Assembly (NCBI GenBank): GCA_029891345.1
Contig: CM056998.1
Span: forward strand, 173,624,332-173,688,331
Reading direction: 5' to 3'
Length of the DNA: 64,000 nucleotides
Source: Dryococelus australis
Lineage: Eukaryota; Arthropoda; Insecta; Phasmatodea; Phasmatidae
Below, in pieces: positions 1-11,299 of this stretch. The notes under the pieces are model-generated. The model did not search any database and was not told where the DNA came from. It was given only the letters and a program-made list of their open reading frames with translations. The number at the start of each line of letters is the position of its first letter. Position 1 is the stretch's first letter. Both the position numbers and the translations under genes were made by a program.

Positions 1-400
1 CCCAGCGCAGTGCAATAATTCGACAAAAAATCGAGTAATTTTCTAATTTTCCAGCAACCTTTTCAAGTTTACTGGAGGCATCATTTATCTCTTCAATTCT
101 ATTTATAAAGAGATAAATCAATTAAGAGGAAGAAAAAAATGGTGCTGAAATTTTATAATATCAAATTATAATGATTAAGTTTGCAGATTTGGATTTAAAA
201 AACCCTGCTCGCAGGGGTTTGAAACATGTTGAAATTTGCTTGATTTTGGCTTTAAATCTGTTCAATTTTAATATGCATTTTGAAAGGTTCTTCAGAAAAT
301 AAGAAAATTAGTAGATTTTAGCATTCATTTGCTTGAATTTTATCTAATGTATTGCGCTCTCGCTGAGATCCGCATTATACATCTACTGGGAAGCCAGCTC
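1..400. other. AT-rich sequence, nothing recognised
   Basis: AT-rich non-coding sequence before the first CpG-rich island. I see no long open frame, no terminal repeat and no match to the repeat families found elsewhere in the window. Confidence 0.6.
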
Positions 401-840
401 TACGGGACATCCTGTGCTGGGGGAAGAGAGTGAAGGCGAAATGAGGGGGGGTGAGGGGAGGGGCGGTAAGCCAGAGTTAGCGGAGTTCGAAAGTGTCTCT
501 GCCGCCGCAGCCCAGCAGCCGCAAGTTACTGTTCGACGACGAGGGTGAAGCGATCAAGAGGCCCCCGTGGAGGAGTTGAAATTGAGTTCCTGCGAGGGAG
601 GGGGTGGGACCCCCGGAACCCCTCTCCCGGCTCTCCGGTAGTAGTGGGAGGAGGGAGACAGTTCCGGGGCGTCCCCGGATCACGGCGGCGTCCGGAGAGA
701 CTATGCGACTCACGTCGAGGCATCTCCGACCTGCCTCCTGCAACAGACAACCTGCGTAAGACCACGGAGGCATTAGACTATGGAGTGGAAGCCGAGACAG
801 GAAAGTGAAGCCGAAAATGAAAGACAAGATAAGGGCTAGC

Positions 841-892
841 AGTGGCAAAAAGGCGCATGTTTTACATTACTTACTATGTAACTTTTGCCACT
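841..892. repeat. Short inverted repeat upstream of candidate exon
   Basis: Arms AGTGGCAAAA (841-850) and TTTTGCCACT (883-892) are perfect inverse complements. A weaker inner pairing exists between the GTTTTACAT-like and ATGTAAC segments. It ends 6 bases before the candidate ATG at 899. It could be a remnant mini-transposon or a hairpin in a 5' leader. Confidence 0.6.
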
Positions 893-898
893 CATAAC

Positions 899-1024
899 AT
901 GGCGGCTGACGCAAACAATCGGTCTGCGCATGCGCAGTTGAAAGAAGCAGACAAGGCATCGGCTTCACTTGATAAACGTGGAGAAGATAGGCTGTTGCCA
1001 CTCGATCATCTATTACATCAATGC
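899..1024 (+). CDS. Candidate first coding exon, product unknown
   Basis: The ATG sits in the context AACATGGCGG. It opens 42 codons (starting MAADANNRSAHAQLKEAD) that end at a plausible 5' splice donor, TGC|GTAAGA at 1024/1025, in phase 0. Without splicing the frame continues to a stop at 1064-1066. The peptide is hydrophilic and charged, ending ...LLPLDHLLHQC; I do not recognise it. An ATG inside a YY1-like motif, followed by an NRF-1-like site, inside a CpG-rich island, is a configuration seen in real animal housekeeping genes. No second exon can be identified by eye. A chance open frame in GC-rich DNA is the main alternative. The upstream in-frame ATG at 842 is less attractive because it lies inside the inverted repeat. 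Confidence 0.3.
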
Positions 1025-1089
1025 GTAAGACCCGTCGCTCCGTTTGTCATACGCTGCGTCGCGTGAGGCGATAAGGTCCAGGTTAGCAC

Positions 1090-4000
1090 GTAGTTTGAAG
1101 GTCCCTCCCGCCCTTACGGTCGAAGTAGAATAGCTTCCGACTGCACTTGACTGTACACAAGTTACCAACATTGTCAGGCAAATACGATTGGTGTTGTATA
1201 TGAAATTAAAATGCATATACTTTTTAACAGTGCAAAATATTTTTCCGAGAATTTACTTGTTTAAATGATTTTTAGAAGTAAAATAATAAGAGCGTATTTT
1301 CCCACTAAACATTGTCGAATTTTCATTAAACGCTTTAAATGCAATTTTTCAAAAAAAAGTTATTGAGGAAGATTTTTGTAATAATCACAGGCCTGCAAAA
1401 TTTGGGGCATTAAAATCTTTTTTCAAAATTTATGTTGTCCTAACATGTTTTTGGGATGCCGAATTCAAAACTGGCTTCAGTCTTTCTCTATCACATACCA
1501 ATTTTTTACAATCCGTCTTTGTACTTTAAGCCTATTTACTATTGTTTTTATTCAGGAGTATATTACTGAACAAAACATATTGGTAAATCAATATTTTATT
1601 TTCAAAATGCTTATATTGATAGATTAATTCTATTCGATAGATATATAGTCCCTTTTTCTCTTGGACATGAAGGAGCAGGTTTGGCTTGTGAGCTGTGCTA
1701 AGATTGTCATGGTGGAAAGTAGCACATTATATTTACATCGCAATGGTCCTGGTAATGCCATGTATTTGAGAGACTTTTATTTCCAAAATACGAATATATA
1801 AAGTAAAAAGGTTCTTTAATGATGACAAATGTGCAGCTTAAATTATTCAGTTACATGCCCTCAGTTTGTCGAAAAACCTTGTGTGATATGACAGTTTAAG
1901 TACCATCTCCTAATTCAGCAAACTAAAATACACGTAAAACATTTAATATCGTCAAAAAAGCTTTTTCATCGCAGGCCTTTACTCGTGTCATACGTAATCA
2001 TTATTAATAGTAATATATATAAATATATATATAATAGCAGTAATTGATTTAGTGCACATTTATTTCAGCCACGAAAGCTACGAAAAGTCATTACTAAATA
2101 TAATTTTAACATAAAGAATAAATTTGCTAAGATTGCCCTATTTGAGGAAGGTTTTCCTTTAAATAAGAAAATTGTGCCAAAATATTTTACAGTGTTACAA
2201 TATATCTGCATTTTTCTTATACGTACATGAAACAAAACTCGTAATGAACTCTGCATTATATACAATAGGATGGAGTGGTCCAAAGGAAGCCGTTGTACTG
2301 CCACCTTAACACTTTCATTCCCAGTGTGGACAAGTGTCTGCATGTTGCACGGGGAGGTTATATTTGACAGGTACTGTACTCTGCAAGGCTCAGTGCTCAA
2401 TGATCTTCCCCGGGTGTAAGTGATCTGTAAACTGTGCTACAGCTCTACTTTATGACTGGCTCATATCTGCGACCACGAAACACAACGTCTGTAGCTCACT
2501 GGCTGTTTTAACGAAACGAGTTAATTGCCAACTTAAGAAAGATAAAAAAAAAAACTTTTAATTTGCAGCACTAGATATATTAAATTAATTTGGGAATGAA
2601 GGGATTAAAAGTAGATACGTGTCGCGAACACAAATTACACAATTTTCTTCTAATAAAACGTTTCACTGAAATATAAACATAGGTATGCAGCTATAAAGAA
2701 AGGTTTAGTTTGCCTACGTTATGTCAAGCAAAGCATTTGTGCCTAACGTCTCTTCTATAGCGTAGTCGTTAAAGACATGACCAGAAGCTTGGATGGACAA
2801 GATCTGGAAGAAATCGGCTGTGGCTTGTTTTTACCATACCCTCCATGAGATTTCAGTAAATAATGCAAAGTCAAAACTGCATTTACTTTACTGCAAATCG
2901 AGTTCGGGTACTCCCGAACGCTACGCTAACCTGCTCGGTGTACATCTGAACAAATACTACGTAGGCAAATATTCAAAGATAAACTTCTACACTGCAGGTA
3001 GATTAGAAAATAAAAAATGTATAAAAGAGTAATAACTGGACGCAGAACAAGCGTTGATATGAAAAATGATGGGAAAAGTAGAAATATTTTCCCAACGCAT
3101 TTACTAGACAATTGTTTAAAATAAAAACATTTTATTTCTGCTGTAATTTCTTTTTTCTTTACTTACGAGTATGAGTACAAAGCTCCAAGCTCTGGTAAGA
3201 CTGTAAATTACGCTGTTAAATGTTTATGGAAGTGAACACACGAAAGAATTTTAATGATAAATAGGCATACTCCATCACCTGGAGGTGAAAATTTGGGAAA
3301 ATGTGTATTATTCTAAGATATTAACGAAGTTATTCAAGTATTTAAAATTACGCCAGTCTCATAACATAAGTAATCAAAATTTTACATATAAAATTTAATT
3401 ATTCTTTATTTCAATGCTTCAAATATAGAACAACTTAGCATTCATAAACACATGTTGGATCTCTGGAACGCTTCGATATCACAACACCGAGAGGCTAAAA
3501 CCAACAATGTAGGCTACATAAATTAATAATTTTGGCATCACGAACCCGTTCTTCTTAGGATCCCTGCCTTGACCAGCTTACGGACCGAATACTTTGAAAG
3601 CCAAGGTGACACCAGAGTGAGAGAATGATACCTTTAACTATGTTGAATATTAGTGAAAATTCAAGAAAAGTGGCATTTAGGCACGATGCTGCCGGATTAA
3701 AAAGTGTAGGTGGAACGTGACACACAGACTAGAATCAACTAAGGAAAATTGAAACCTTCTCTACATGTTATTGTTGATCTTAGCGCAGTCTAGTGCCTGG
3801 CGTATTAGCATGAGATGTTTCGCTATGAAATCCTACAGGTGTCAGCTCTCTACACTGTTTTGTGTAAGTTAACGATGCAGCTGCGCACCTGCCCTATACA
3901 CGCACTTGCCTCTCATTACCTAAATTTGCACAGTTGCTTCCAAAGAATGAATGTTGCTGGAAGTGCATATTCAACAATATAATAAAAACATTTTAATGTC

Positions 4001-4714
4001 ACTAAGTTCTATGGCGCAGTACATATCTACGAAAAACAAACATCGATTCTGATTCAGAAGAGAAAATAAACAACTATTTTTTAATATTTCTTCCTCTAAA
4101 TGGTTGTATAGTAACATAGAAAAAGTATTCCAGGTTGAATATTTAGTTTTAAAAAATCAGGCTAGGACAATTAAATTAAAAACTTCGAGAGTGTAACAGT
4201 TTTTGGAACATGATCAAGAACCATCGACCAACTTTGTTGGCTGAAAAAAATGCATGGTCCTATTTCGTCTTGCAAATTTTCTGTTAAATATATTTGAATG
4301 AGAAAATGCGACGTTTTGACAAGGGTTTTATTTATATGTAGCGGTCACAAAAAACAATTATCATGGACATAAACTTGATGACTCGCATCCCTGCAGTTAT
4401 CACAAGGCACCAAGGTATATTTAATTACATTAATATAACACCAATATGCGATTACCTAGTCCAGTTTGTATAAAATAAACGAGAACCAATTTTAGTAATT
4501 ACTAATTTAAAAAATTATGATTTTGATACTACGAAAAGACGTGACAATATTTTTTTATTCTAGTTCACCATTAAAACATTTGTAAGTAGCTTACGCCAGA
4601 CAGTGTTAAAAACACACAGTACAGGCAAATTACATTTTAGACATCAATTTAAAAAGGGCATGGATAATCATGAACCCACTAGAGTTACTAGGTTCGTAGC
4701 GATGTTAATTTTTA
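1090..4714. other. AT-rich non-coding stretch
   Basis: Only short scattered open frames (longest 111 codons, minus strand 2065-2400, low complexity). If the exon at 899 is real, this would be the start of its first intron. I see no terminal repeats of the families listed elsewhere. Confidence 0.5.
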
Positions 4715-5112
4715 AAGGCAGTTCGCGATAAAGTAATCACTTTTGATATCAACCTTAGAAAAAAGTCACTGCTCCTGCCTGCTTATATTTTAACGGACGC
4801 ACTAAGTAACGTGCGCTCAGTAAAGTTCCATTATCTTATCGTCCAATAAAAAGTGCTAGGTAAGCATTTGTGACCATTTAAATTATTTATTTCGCTTTAT
4901 GTTTATTTAATGCATTGGAGGTAAAAATTAGGAAATCTGCAAAATATTCACTTTTCCAATAATTCCACAGTTTCATCTGACCATCGCATGAGTAAAGTAA
5001 TGAGGCACATGGCAGTATCAATTTTACATGAAGCGGGAGAATATGCAACGCGCGTACAAGTAGATCTTAAGCAAGGCTTTTAAAAAAAGGTCATTTCACC
5101 GTGAACAGCCTA
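4715..5112 (+). mobile_element. MITE family M, copy 1
   Basis: Starts aaggcagttcgcgataaag and ends ttcaccgtgaacagcct. It carries the shared internal landmarks of the family: a TATATTTTAACGG-type block, a GTAAAGTT block, ATTTGTGA, and AAGTAGATCTTAAGCA near the right end. A TA lies on each side. No coding capacity. The family is non-autonomous with TIRs of about 30 bp; the TA target fits the Tc1/mariner superfamily, though PIF/Harbinger-type targets also contain TA. Confidence 0.85.
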
Positions 5113-6390
5113 TACGCGAGTGTAACCGTACTCTATGGGAGAAAAAAATTATGTACAGTATATTGATAAACAAGTATGATATCGACGTGCGCCTCGCACT
5201 TTCTGTGCCACCACATATGGATTTTTATCTCATGCACATCTGAACGCGCCTCGACCGGCGAGCAGTTATCAAGGGAAAATATTCCGTTCACACGTGCAAA
5301 AAAAAAAAATGCGCGGACCTGGTAACACGAGACACAGCACAGGTGGGTTTTATTGCGTCGTAAACAACTTACAATAGAACCAACTGGGACGATACCTTTA
5401 TTTTATGTCATCATCTCTCCCCCGTAGTCATCGCAAATCTTCTCACCATCATATAGAGTTCTTTATCCTACTTTAACATTTGAAAGGACGGGGTAAGAAC
5501 CGCCATGTATGTTATCCGCGCAGTGGGTGAGATGCATCGTCGAGCCTTTTCTCGTTGTTCGGCGTTAACAACTGCGAATAACGCTCCCTCGCGCGGGCGA
5601 TACGCCAGCGAGATATAAAAAAACCCCCACAGCTGAGGGAATATTGGTGTTGAAGACTGTAAACTGCGATTGTTCTGTACGCCAGACACCCCAGGACCCG
5701 GCAGTGAGAACGGACCAAGAGGCGGGGACTAGGGTAGCAACGGCAGCGACTGTGGGTCATCTGGTTTATTGCCATCCCGCCTTGTAATGCGACCGAATTA
5801 GGGGAGGAAGGGATATGTGTACTGAAAAAGACAATCGCCTCTGCACCGATGCTCTATTCGACTCCCTGGAAGACGCGGACGCGGAATATTCTAGAGTACA
5901 AAAGCGAAAGTACGGGGAAACGTTACCAGCAGCCTAAGCACCAATTCTCTCTCTCTCTCTCTCTCTTTCTCTCTATGCCCACTCTAAAATCCAACGGCCG
6001 TGTATTGGTCAGACAACACGCATCCCACCACAAGAAAGGGCTCGATTCCCGATGGAGTCACTCCCTGCTTTAACATATAAGAAACGTGGTAGACGTTTCC
6101 ATTTCCCAGTAGGTTTACTCTGGGTTCTCCAGTTCGTTCCGCAATTAACATTTATTGGCGTCCACCTCTGTTCACTTTCATCGGTGTTGAAGATTTCAGT
6201 TGTTAAGCGCTTCCCAAATCCCTCACTCAACTTTTTCCCACCTGCTTTCTTCTTCTTTTTTTACATTCCACGGCTCTTTGAAATTCTGCTACCACGTAGT
6301 AGTTAAGAATATAGAGGTGGGACCGCCACTTATTCCGCGATATCCCACCACACACGTCCACAAAATGGCGTCACCTGCCACCATCATATC
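5113..6390. other. Non-coding, moderately GC-rich in parts
   Basis: Contains several overlapping short open frames on both strands with no recognisable product, and a (CT)n microsatellite at 5947-5976. The 5470-5780 part is more CpG-rich than its surroundings. No repeat family assigned. Confidence 0.4.
5947..5976. repeat. (CT)n microsatellite
   Basis: Dinucleotide CT/TC run of about 30 bases with one interruption. Confidence 0.95.
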
Positions 6391-6560
6391 GGAGTGAGCG
6401 GGTAAAGAGATTTGGACTGCTCTTATCAGCGAGGTCTTGAGAGCCGATTAAGGTGACTGAGGTGAGTATGGAGCAGAGGCGGAATGAAAGGCCGGGGGAA
6501 CGGGAGATCCCCGAGAAAACCCGCCGACCAGCGGCATCGTCCGGCACGATCCCCTCATGC
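6391..6560 (-). mobile_element. tRNA-derived SINE, 5'-truncated copy
   Basis: Reads on the minus strand as the body and 3' part of the SINE family seen complete at 33061-33314. Shared blocks are GGTGAGTATGGAGCAG, GGGAGATCCCCGAGAAAACC and CGCCGACCAGCGGCATCG (given as on the plus strand). It stops at the CGGCACGAT-type block, so the tRNA-like head with the pol III promoter boxes is missing. Confidence 0.8.
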
Positions 6561-6924
6561 AAATATCATTAATAATTATATTTTTATAGTATCGAAACAA
6601 CCAAAAAAGGCGTCTGACACAACGCATTATTTTTAACAGGATTATTTGGTTCAGAGGAACTTATGTTGGTGTTTTGGGCAATATTGGCTTGGTTGTGTTC
6701 ACAAAATATTGTTCTACGTAAGCAAATATTCTCTAAGTAAATATATTTGGTATCAGGAACTATTTCTCTTCCTCAGTGTATGCAGGTATTATTCAGGAAA
6801 ATTGTAATAATTAACACGATCATAAACGTACAGAGAAGAGGCTGTTCACTGTAAATTGTTTACTTTGAAAGCTCGGTTAAAGATCTCATTTTCTGCTTTT
6901 TTGCATCCTCCCACAAAACGATAA

Positions 6925-7222
6925 ATTTACGTTACATTGGGCGTAATGTTTTTACTCGTGTGTCGATCACGTAACGTGACAATGTCACTCATATACCAAT
7001 TATTGTTTTTATGTTGTATGTATTTACGTTACATTGGGCGTAATGTTTTTACTCGTGTGTCGATCACGTAACGTGACAATGTCACTCATATACCAATTAT
7101 TGTTTTTATGTTGTATGTATTAACGTTACATTGGGCGTAATGTTTTTACTCGTGTGTCGATCACGTAACGTGACGATGTCACTCATATACCAATTATTGT
7201 TTTTATGTTGTATGTATTTACG
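6925..7222. repeat. Tandem repeat, 3 x 97 bp
   Basis: Three consecutive copies of a 97-bp unit. The landmark ACGTTACATTGGGCGTAAT begins at 6929, 7026 and 7123. Copies are nearly identical (one clear change in copy 3, gacaatg to gacgatg). Each unit contains the near-palindrome GATCACGTAACGTGAC. A minus-strand open frame at 7106-7333 partly overlaps the array and has no coding signature. Confidence 0.95.
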
Positions 7223-8200
7223 CACAAAACAAATATAATGCTTACGGTATACGAATTTAAACATCAAAGCTTTACTACGAATTTCTGACATAGAAACACT
7301 TTTGTTCGTCGCTGTCAATTTCACCGGTGCCATTCCATTCAGTGCGTCTTTGAATTACACAATTAGTTAGAGGCAAGGATTTTCTTTCTAAAGGTTAATT
7401 CAAGAGTGTTCAATCCCAAACGAACTGCGCCATACATGCGTCAGTCAAGTGACGCCGTTGCACTGTCACAAACATAAAATAATTACTACTAATCCAGTTC
7501 CTCTAAATTTTATAACAAAATGGAAACTGACCTAGCTGGCCACAGAGTAAAAAAAAAAAACTGCAATATAGGTATATATTTGTTTAAATTGCTACCAACA
7601 TAACTGTAAAAACACCTGTTTCGAATTTACGTTCAGATATGTACTTTTACAGGGAGGGAATTTCATTTTGGAAGGGCGATCTAAAACTTGCTTAATTGAC
7701 AGCGATCACTTCAATAGTTGAGAGGCGTTTGCTTGAGAGGTGGGACCCGCAAGTACATATCATCGCTGGCGTGTGGCATGAAATGAAACGCTCGAATGTA
7801 GTAGCCGTAGAATACATTTGCGAGGTGAAACTGTAGAGGAAATATAGGACTGGTTTGCACTCCCAAGTTGCTTAGTGATCACTTCACTTTGTGTGTTCCA
7901 ACAGTGAACTGCCTTCCAGCCAATTACACAATCAAAAACAACGTGGATAGCATTTGAGGTTAGGTTATAACACTGTTTATGTAAGTGTTTTGATACTATT
8001 GGACACTTTCTCTAACCTAGTTTTAATGATATTATAGTATCTTCGCTTACTAATCAAGAACGAAAGTTTGCCTTCTCAAACACTTAACGCCTAAACGATA
8101 AGGGGAGGGGGGCAACGGGACTAGGTGAGATCGATATTACCCCGGGGGGAGGTGCAAGTTATGGTTGCCGACCCCCTTACCACCACTTCCGGGGAGGGGA
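7223..8200. other. Non-coding stretch
   Basis: AT-rich sequence with no recognised gene or repeat family. Confidence 0.5.
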
Positions 8201-8254
8201 TTTTGTGCCATACAATTAAGGTTTGTGTTTACCATAAAAGTTGGGTTCCGATGA

Positions 8255-8720
8255 ACCATAATTATAGTACACAATTTAATATACCCTTTATCGCACACCA
8301 TAGTTATGGTACGGCACACCATAATTTTTGGATTTTGTACGACAATTTTTAAAAACCTACCATAATGGAATCTACACATGCTTTAGGCCTGCCTACGTCC
8401 TCGGAATATTTTAGCTAGGTCCAACGGTTCGCCAGCTATTACAGCATTTTTTCCATGCGTACCATAATTATTTCTGCTGGCGGCGAGCATACCAAAGCTC
8501 GCCGCGAGCTTTCTAAAAAGCCTTCGCGGGTCTAGATCGGACGAACGGTTCAGAAGCTATGAATGTTCAATTGTACCTGTGTACCATAATATGCCATATT
8601 TTATCATGAATATAGCATTTAAACAGTGCGCGTGCACCCCGAAGTGTTTTCTGCCAACCCATACATGCCACAAATAATTATCTCTGACAAAGTTTATTTT
8701 TATGGTACATATTTGATGTA
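8255..8720. repeat. ACCATAAT-rich block with two diverged tandem units
   Basis: The string ACCATAAT or its complement recurs about six times (near 8263, 8319, 8358, 8461, 8582, 8700). Two segments look like diverged copies of one unit. 8384-8468 and 8518-8590 each run GCCT..CG, then CTAGRTC, then AACGGTTC, then AGCTAT, and finish at TACCATAAT. Between them lies a GC-rich hairpin (8480-8505). Probably a decayed tandem array or transposon; family not recognised. Confidence 0.5.
8480..8505. repeat. GC-rich hairpin
   Basis: Arms GCGGCGAGC (8480-8488) and GCTCGCCGC (8497-8505) are perfect inverse complements with an 8-base loop, unusual in this AT-rich setting. Confidence 0.7.
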
Positions 8721-8851
8721 CAATAAAAGCGAGCAACTCGAGTAGTAAGTTATTGTATACATCCGGTACATTAAGCAATTATCTGATTCACCCACCGTGG
8801 CCTAGCCCGCGGATTCCGCGGGTCCGTCGCCTGGTATTATATTTACTCAAA

Positions 8852-9110
8852 GTGAGTGAAGACATTTGGGCGGCTCTTAACATCAAGGCCTTAAGAGCCG
8901 ATGAGGATGAAGCCAGGTGAGCATGGAGCAGCGCCGGAATGCAAGGGCCGGGGAAACGGGAGATCCCCGAGAAAACCCGCCGACCAGCAGCATCGTACGG
9001 TACGATTCCCACACGCGAAAATCCAGGGGCGACCGCACCATAAATCGAACCTGGTTTGCCTTAGTTGGAGACGAGCATTGTAACCACTATGCCACCATGG
9101 CGCCATCTTG
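8852..9110 (-). mobile_element. tRNA-derived SINE, near full length
   Basis: Minus-strand copy of the window's SINE family. It has the tail block GTGAGTGAAGACATTTGG, the body blocks GGTGAGCATGGAGCAGC and GGGAGATCCCCGAGAAAACC, and a degenerate tRNA-like head ending at CCACCATGGCGCC. It is flanked by an imperfect 9-bp duplication, TTACTCAAA (8843-8851) and TTATTCAAA (9111-9119), which sets the boundaries. The pol III B-box region is mutated (AAATCGAACCTGG as read on the plus strand). Confidence 0.85.
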
Positions 9111-9439
9111 TTATTCAAAATATTTTATTCACATAGAAGGGCGGAAGTTTTGAAAATTCAGATGTAAACAAACATAATCATCGCTGTTGACCTCGTGACT
9201 ATGCAGTTGTATTGGTGATGGCTGAGTCAATGTTATAGGCTTACGCTGGAGAATACATTCGATCTATTCGGGTGAAACGGGAGCACCACGAGAAAAGCCA
9301 TCCAATCATCGCCAACGTGTGATAAAGTTTGACTCACGCGTATATTCGGGCTTTGAATCCGACGACCGGGGGAACCAACCCACAGACAGGTTACCCTGCA
9401 GCTATTCGTTATTCCACTGGGTTGAATCCGAACCAAGGG

Positions 9440-9800
9440 ACGTGTTCGCCTGATTCGCGCGGGGCGGTGGAAAAGCGTCCACCTCGCCGGTCGGGGAGCC
9501 CAGTTGCGAGTTAATTAACGGGCGACAAAAGACCGCGGGAGTCGTCGTCCGCGTCATCCACGCGAGCGCGCGCACCCTCTCCGGTTGAATTTGCGCGCGG
9601 CCGCTTTTCCCACCGACCCATTTCAAACTGCGGCTGTCTCTTTCGAAAACTGTTCAGCGTGGTTTATGATATTTCCGCCAGGGGTCGCGCCAATAGCGTT
9701 GTTCGGTGCTGTCAGCCGTAGCCGACGGCGAATGCGACACACGAACTGGCGAATTGTGCGTGGACGTGCAGGAGAGTTTGTTGGCTTTCACACGCGCACA
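9440..9800. promoter_or_regulatory. CpG-rich segment
   Basis: Locally dense CpG and G+C, with stretches such as gcgagcgcgcgcaccc and gcgcgcggccgc. Short open frames on both strands fit composition rather than coding. A promoter is possible but there is no TATA box, exon or transcript signal I can point to. Confidence 0.25.
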
Positions 9801-9822
9801 TTTCACCCACCGTGAAAGACAT

Positions 9823-11296
9823 ATCATCCATTCACTGTAACTCCACACTTTTCTGGATCCCTGCTAACGATCTACTTCCAGAATATTTCTCCGTCCAGTG
9901 TAAAATGAGCTTAACTTAGTCTGACCACGCGCCGCGTTTCTGCGCACTCAGTTGTAAAGGCTGTTCACGATAAAGTGAGCACTTTAGAAATGACCCTTAG
10001 AAAAGGGTCACCGCCCCTGAATGCATATATTTTAACGGGCGCAGCGAGTGACACGCGCCCAGTAAAGTTGGTAACGATGGATGGGAAGTAGTTCCACATC
10101 TTAACGTAGAATAAAAAGTGTTAGGTAATCATTTGTGATAACTTAAAATTATTTATTTAGCTTTCTGTTTTTTTAATGCACACGAAGTGTAAAAATGAGG
10201 AGATATGCTAAGTATTTACTTTTTAAATAATTTCACAGTTTCATTTGACCGACGAATTAATAAAGCAATGAGGCCCATGGAAAGTTAGTTTTACATAAGG
10301 CGGAAGATTACACACCGTGTATACACGTAGATCTTAAGCAGGGCTTTGAAAAGTGCTCATCTTACCGTGAATAGCCTATAATAATATTTTGCATAAGATC
10401 TATTTCTTACTAGGCGTTACCAACACGCATGTTTTCTTACTATTTTTAATCAAATCGATTTATAAATGAAGCATTACAATTTATAAATATAATATTAAAT
10501 TTAACAAAAAAAATGGTATGTGTCTGCGTTGGGAATACGGCCGTATGTTTTGCGTGAATACGTCTACGTTGACGCGCTCGGGCGCCTTGATGTTTATTTT
10601 GCGTTCCGGGCACCGCTTCACGCGATCATATGCGGATTCATGGGCACCAATGGATTGCTTTTGAGATGTTCTTTCCAACAATATACGATTTCTGTATTAC
10701 AACTTGTCTTTTTAACGAGTATAGGCCGAAATTGTGTTAAGTTTTCTTAATTTTTTACATTAAACTCATACGATTTCACCATAACCTGCGCCACACAAAT
10801 GTTTTTATGAACGCAACCGAGTGATCTTGACGAGAGCTATCGATTGAAACTCGAACAAGCGTCACAGCTTCTCCTAGTCAAAAGTTATCCTACACGGAAT
10901 TTACGAGACGCGGCAAAACGAACTCGAAATTGCGCTCCCTTCCCTCCCAACTCCTTCGCGTGCTATTCTTCGCTGTCCTCGCTCAACGTAACATATTCTT
11001 TGATCCTTTGGAAATCGAGTGGCGTCAATGAATTTTGAATGTAGACAATAGATTTGGAGCTGCAATGCCGAACTGTATCCCCCGATTTTGTTATCATCGG
11101 ATTTTCTGGATTGCCTCCCACTATGGTTGCAAATTTAAAGACGTATTCACGTCAAAAGAGCCTCTAATGTTAACACAAGCATAAGACGCTTGTGATAGTC
11201 TACATGGCATATTTGGGAAATAACAACCCGTCACACATGCGGCGATTTTTCAAATTTTTCATTCGAAAAGGGCGAACAAACCGCGAATAGAGTATA
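9823..11296 (+). mobile_element. B element, copy 1, interrupted by an M MITE
   Basis: Collinear along its whole length with the copy at 19681-20705. Shared landmarks are CCATTCACTGTAACTCC at the left, GCGTGAATACGTCTACGTTGACGCG, CGAGAGCTATCGATTGAAACTC, ATCGGATTTTCTGGATTG, and ACCGCGAATAG at the right. Termini are inverse-complementary (CCATTCRCGGT-type). The M element at 9957-10378 splits it. Its 77-codon frame at 10520-10750 is also open in the copy at 23840-24070, but substitutions show no codon-position bias, so I treat B as non-coding. Confidence 0.8.
9957..10378 (+). mobile_element. MITE family M, copy 2, inside B element
   Basis: 422-bp full-length M element, beginning aaggctgttcacgataaag and ending accgtgaatagccta, with TA on each side (9955-9956, 10379-10380). 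Comparison with the uninterrupted B copies near 19810 and 21070 gives an empty site of gtgTAataatatttt type. This directly supports a TA target-site duplication. Confidence 0.92.
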
Positions 11297-11299
11297 TTA

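Larger units (their letters stand above)
430..1085. promoter_or_regulatory. CpG-rich island, candidate promoter
   Basis: Base composition changes abruptly from AT-rich flanks to G+C-rich sequence with many CpG dinucleotides (for example around 480-700 and 1020-1075). The 3' half holds an AACATGGCGGC motif at 896-906, which fits the YY1/pleiohomeotic-type consensus. It also holds a palindromic TGCGCATGCGCA at 925-936, which fits the NRF-1 (insect erect wing) consensus. Both are typical of housekeeping promoters and first exons in animals. Open frames on both strands across 477-848 are of the kind GC-rich DNA gives by chance. Promoter function is inferred; there is no transcript evidence. Confidence 0.45.

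Noticed and set aside
477..848. 123-codon minus-strand frame over the CpG island
   Set aside because: Overlaps equally open frames on the plus strand and other minus frames; low-complexity product, consistent with GC-rich composition.
6925..7222. CRISPR-like repeat array
   Set aside because: Direct 97-bp tandem units with no spacers in a eukaryotic context; an ordinary tandem repeat.
10520..10750. 77-codon frame in a B element, also open at 23840-24070 with similar peptide
   Set aside because: Hand comparison of the two copies gives about 14, 13 and 15 differences at codon positions 1, 2 and 3, so no third-position excess. The third copy (near 20030) is frameshifted by a T run. No sign of protein-level selection.
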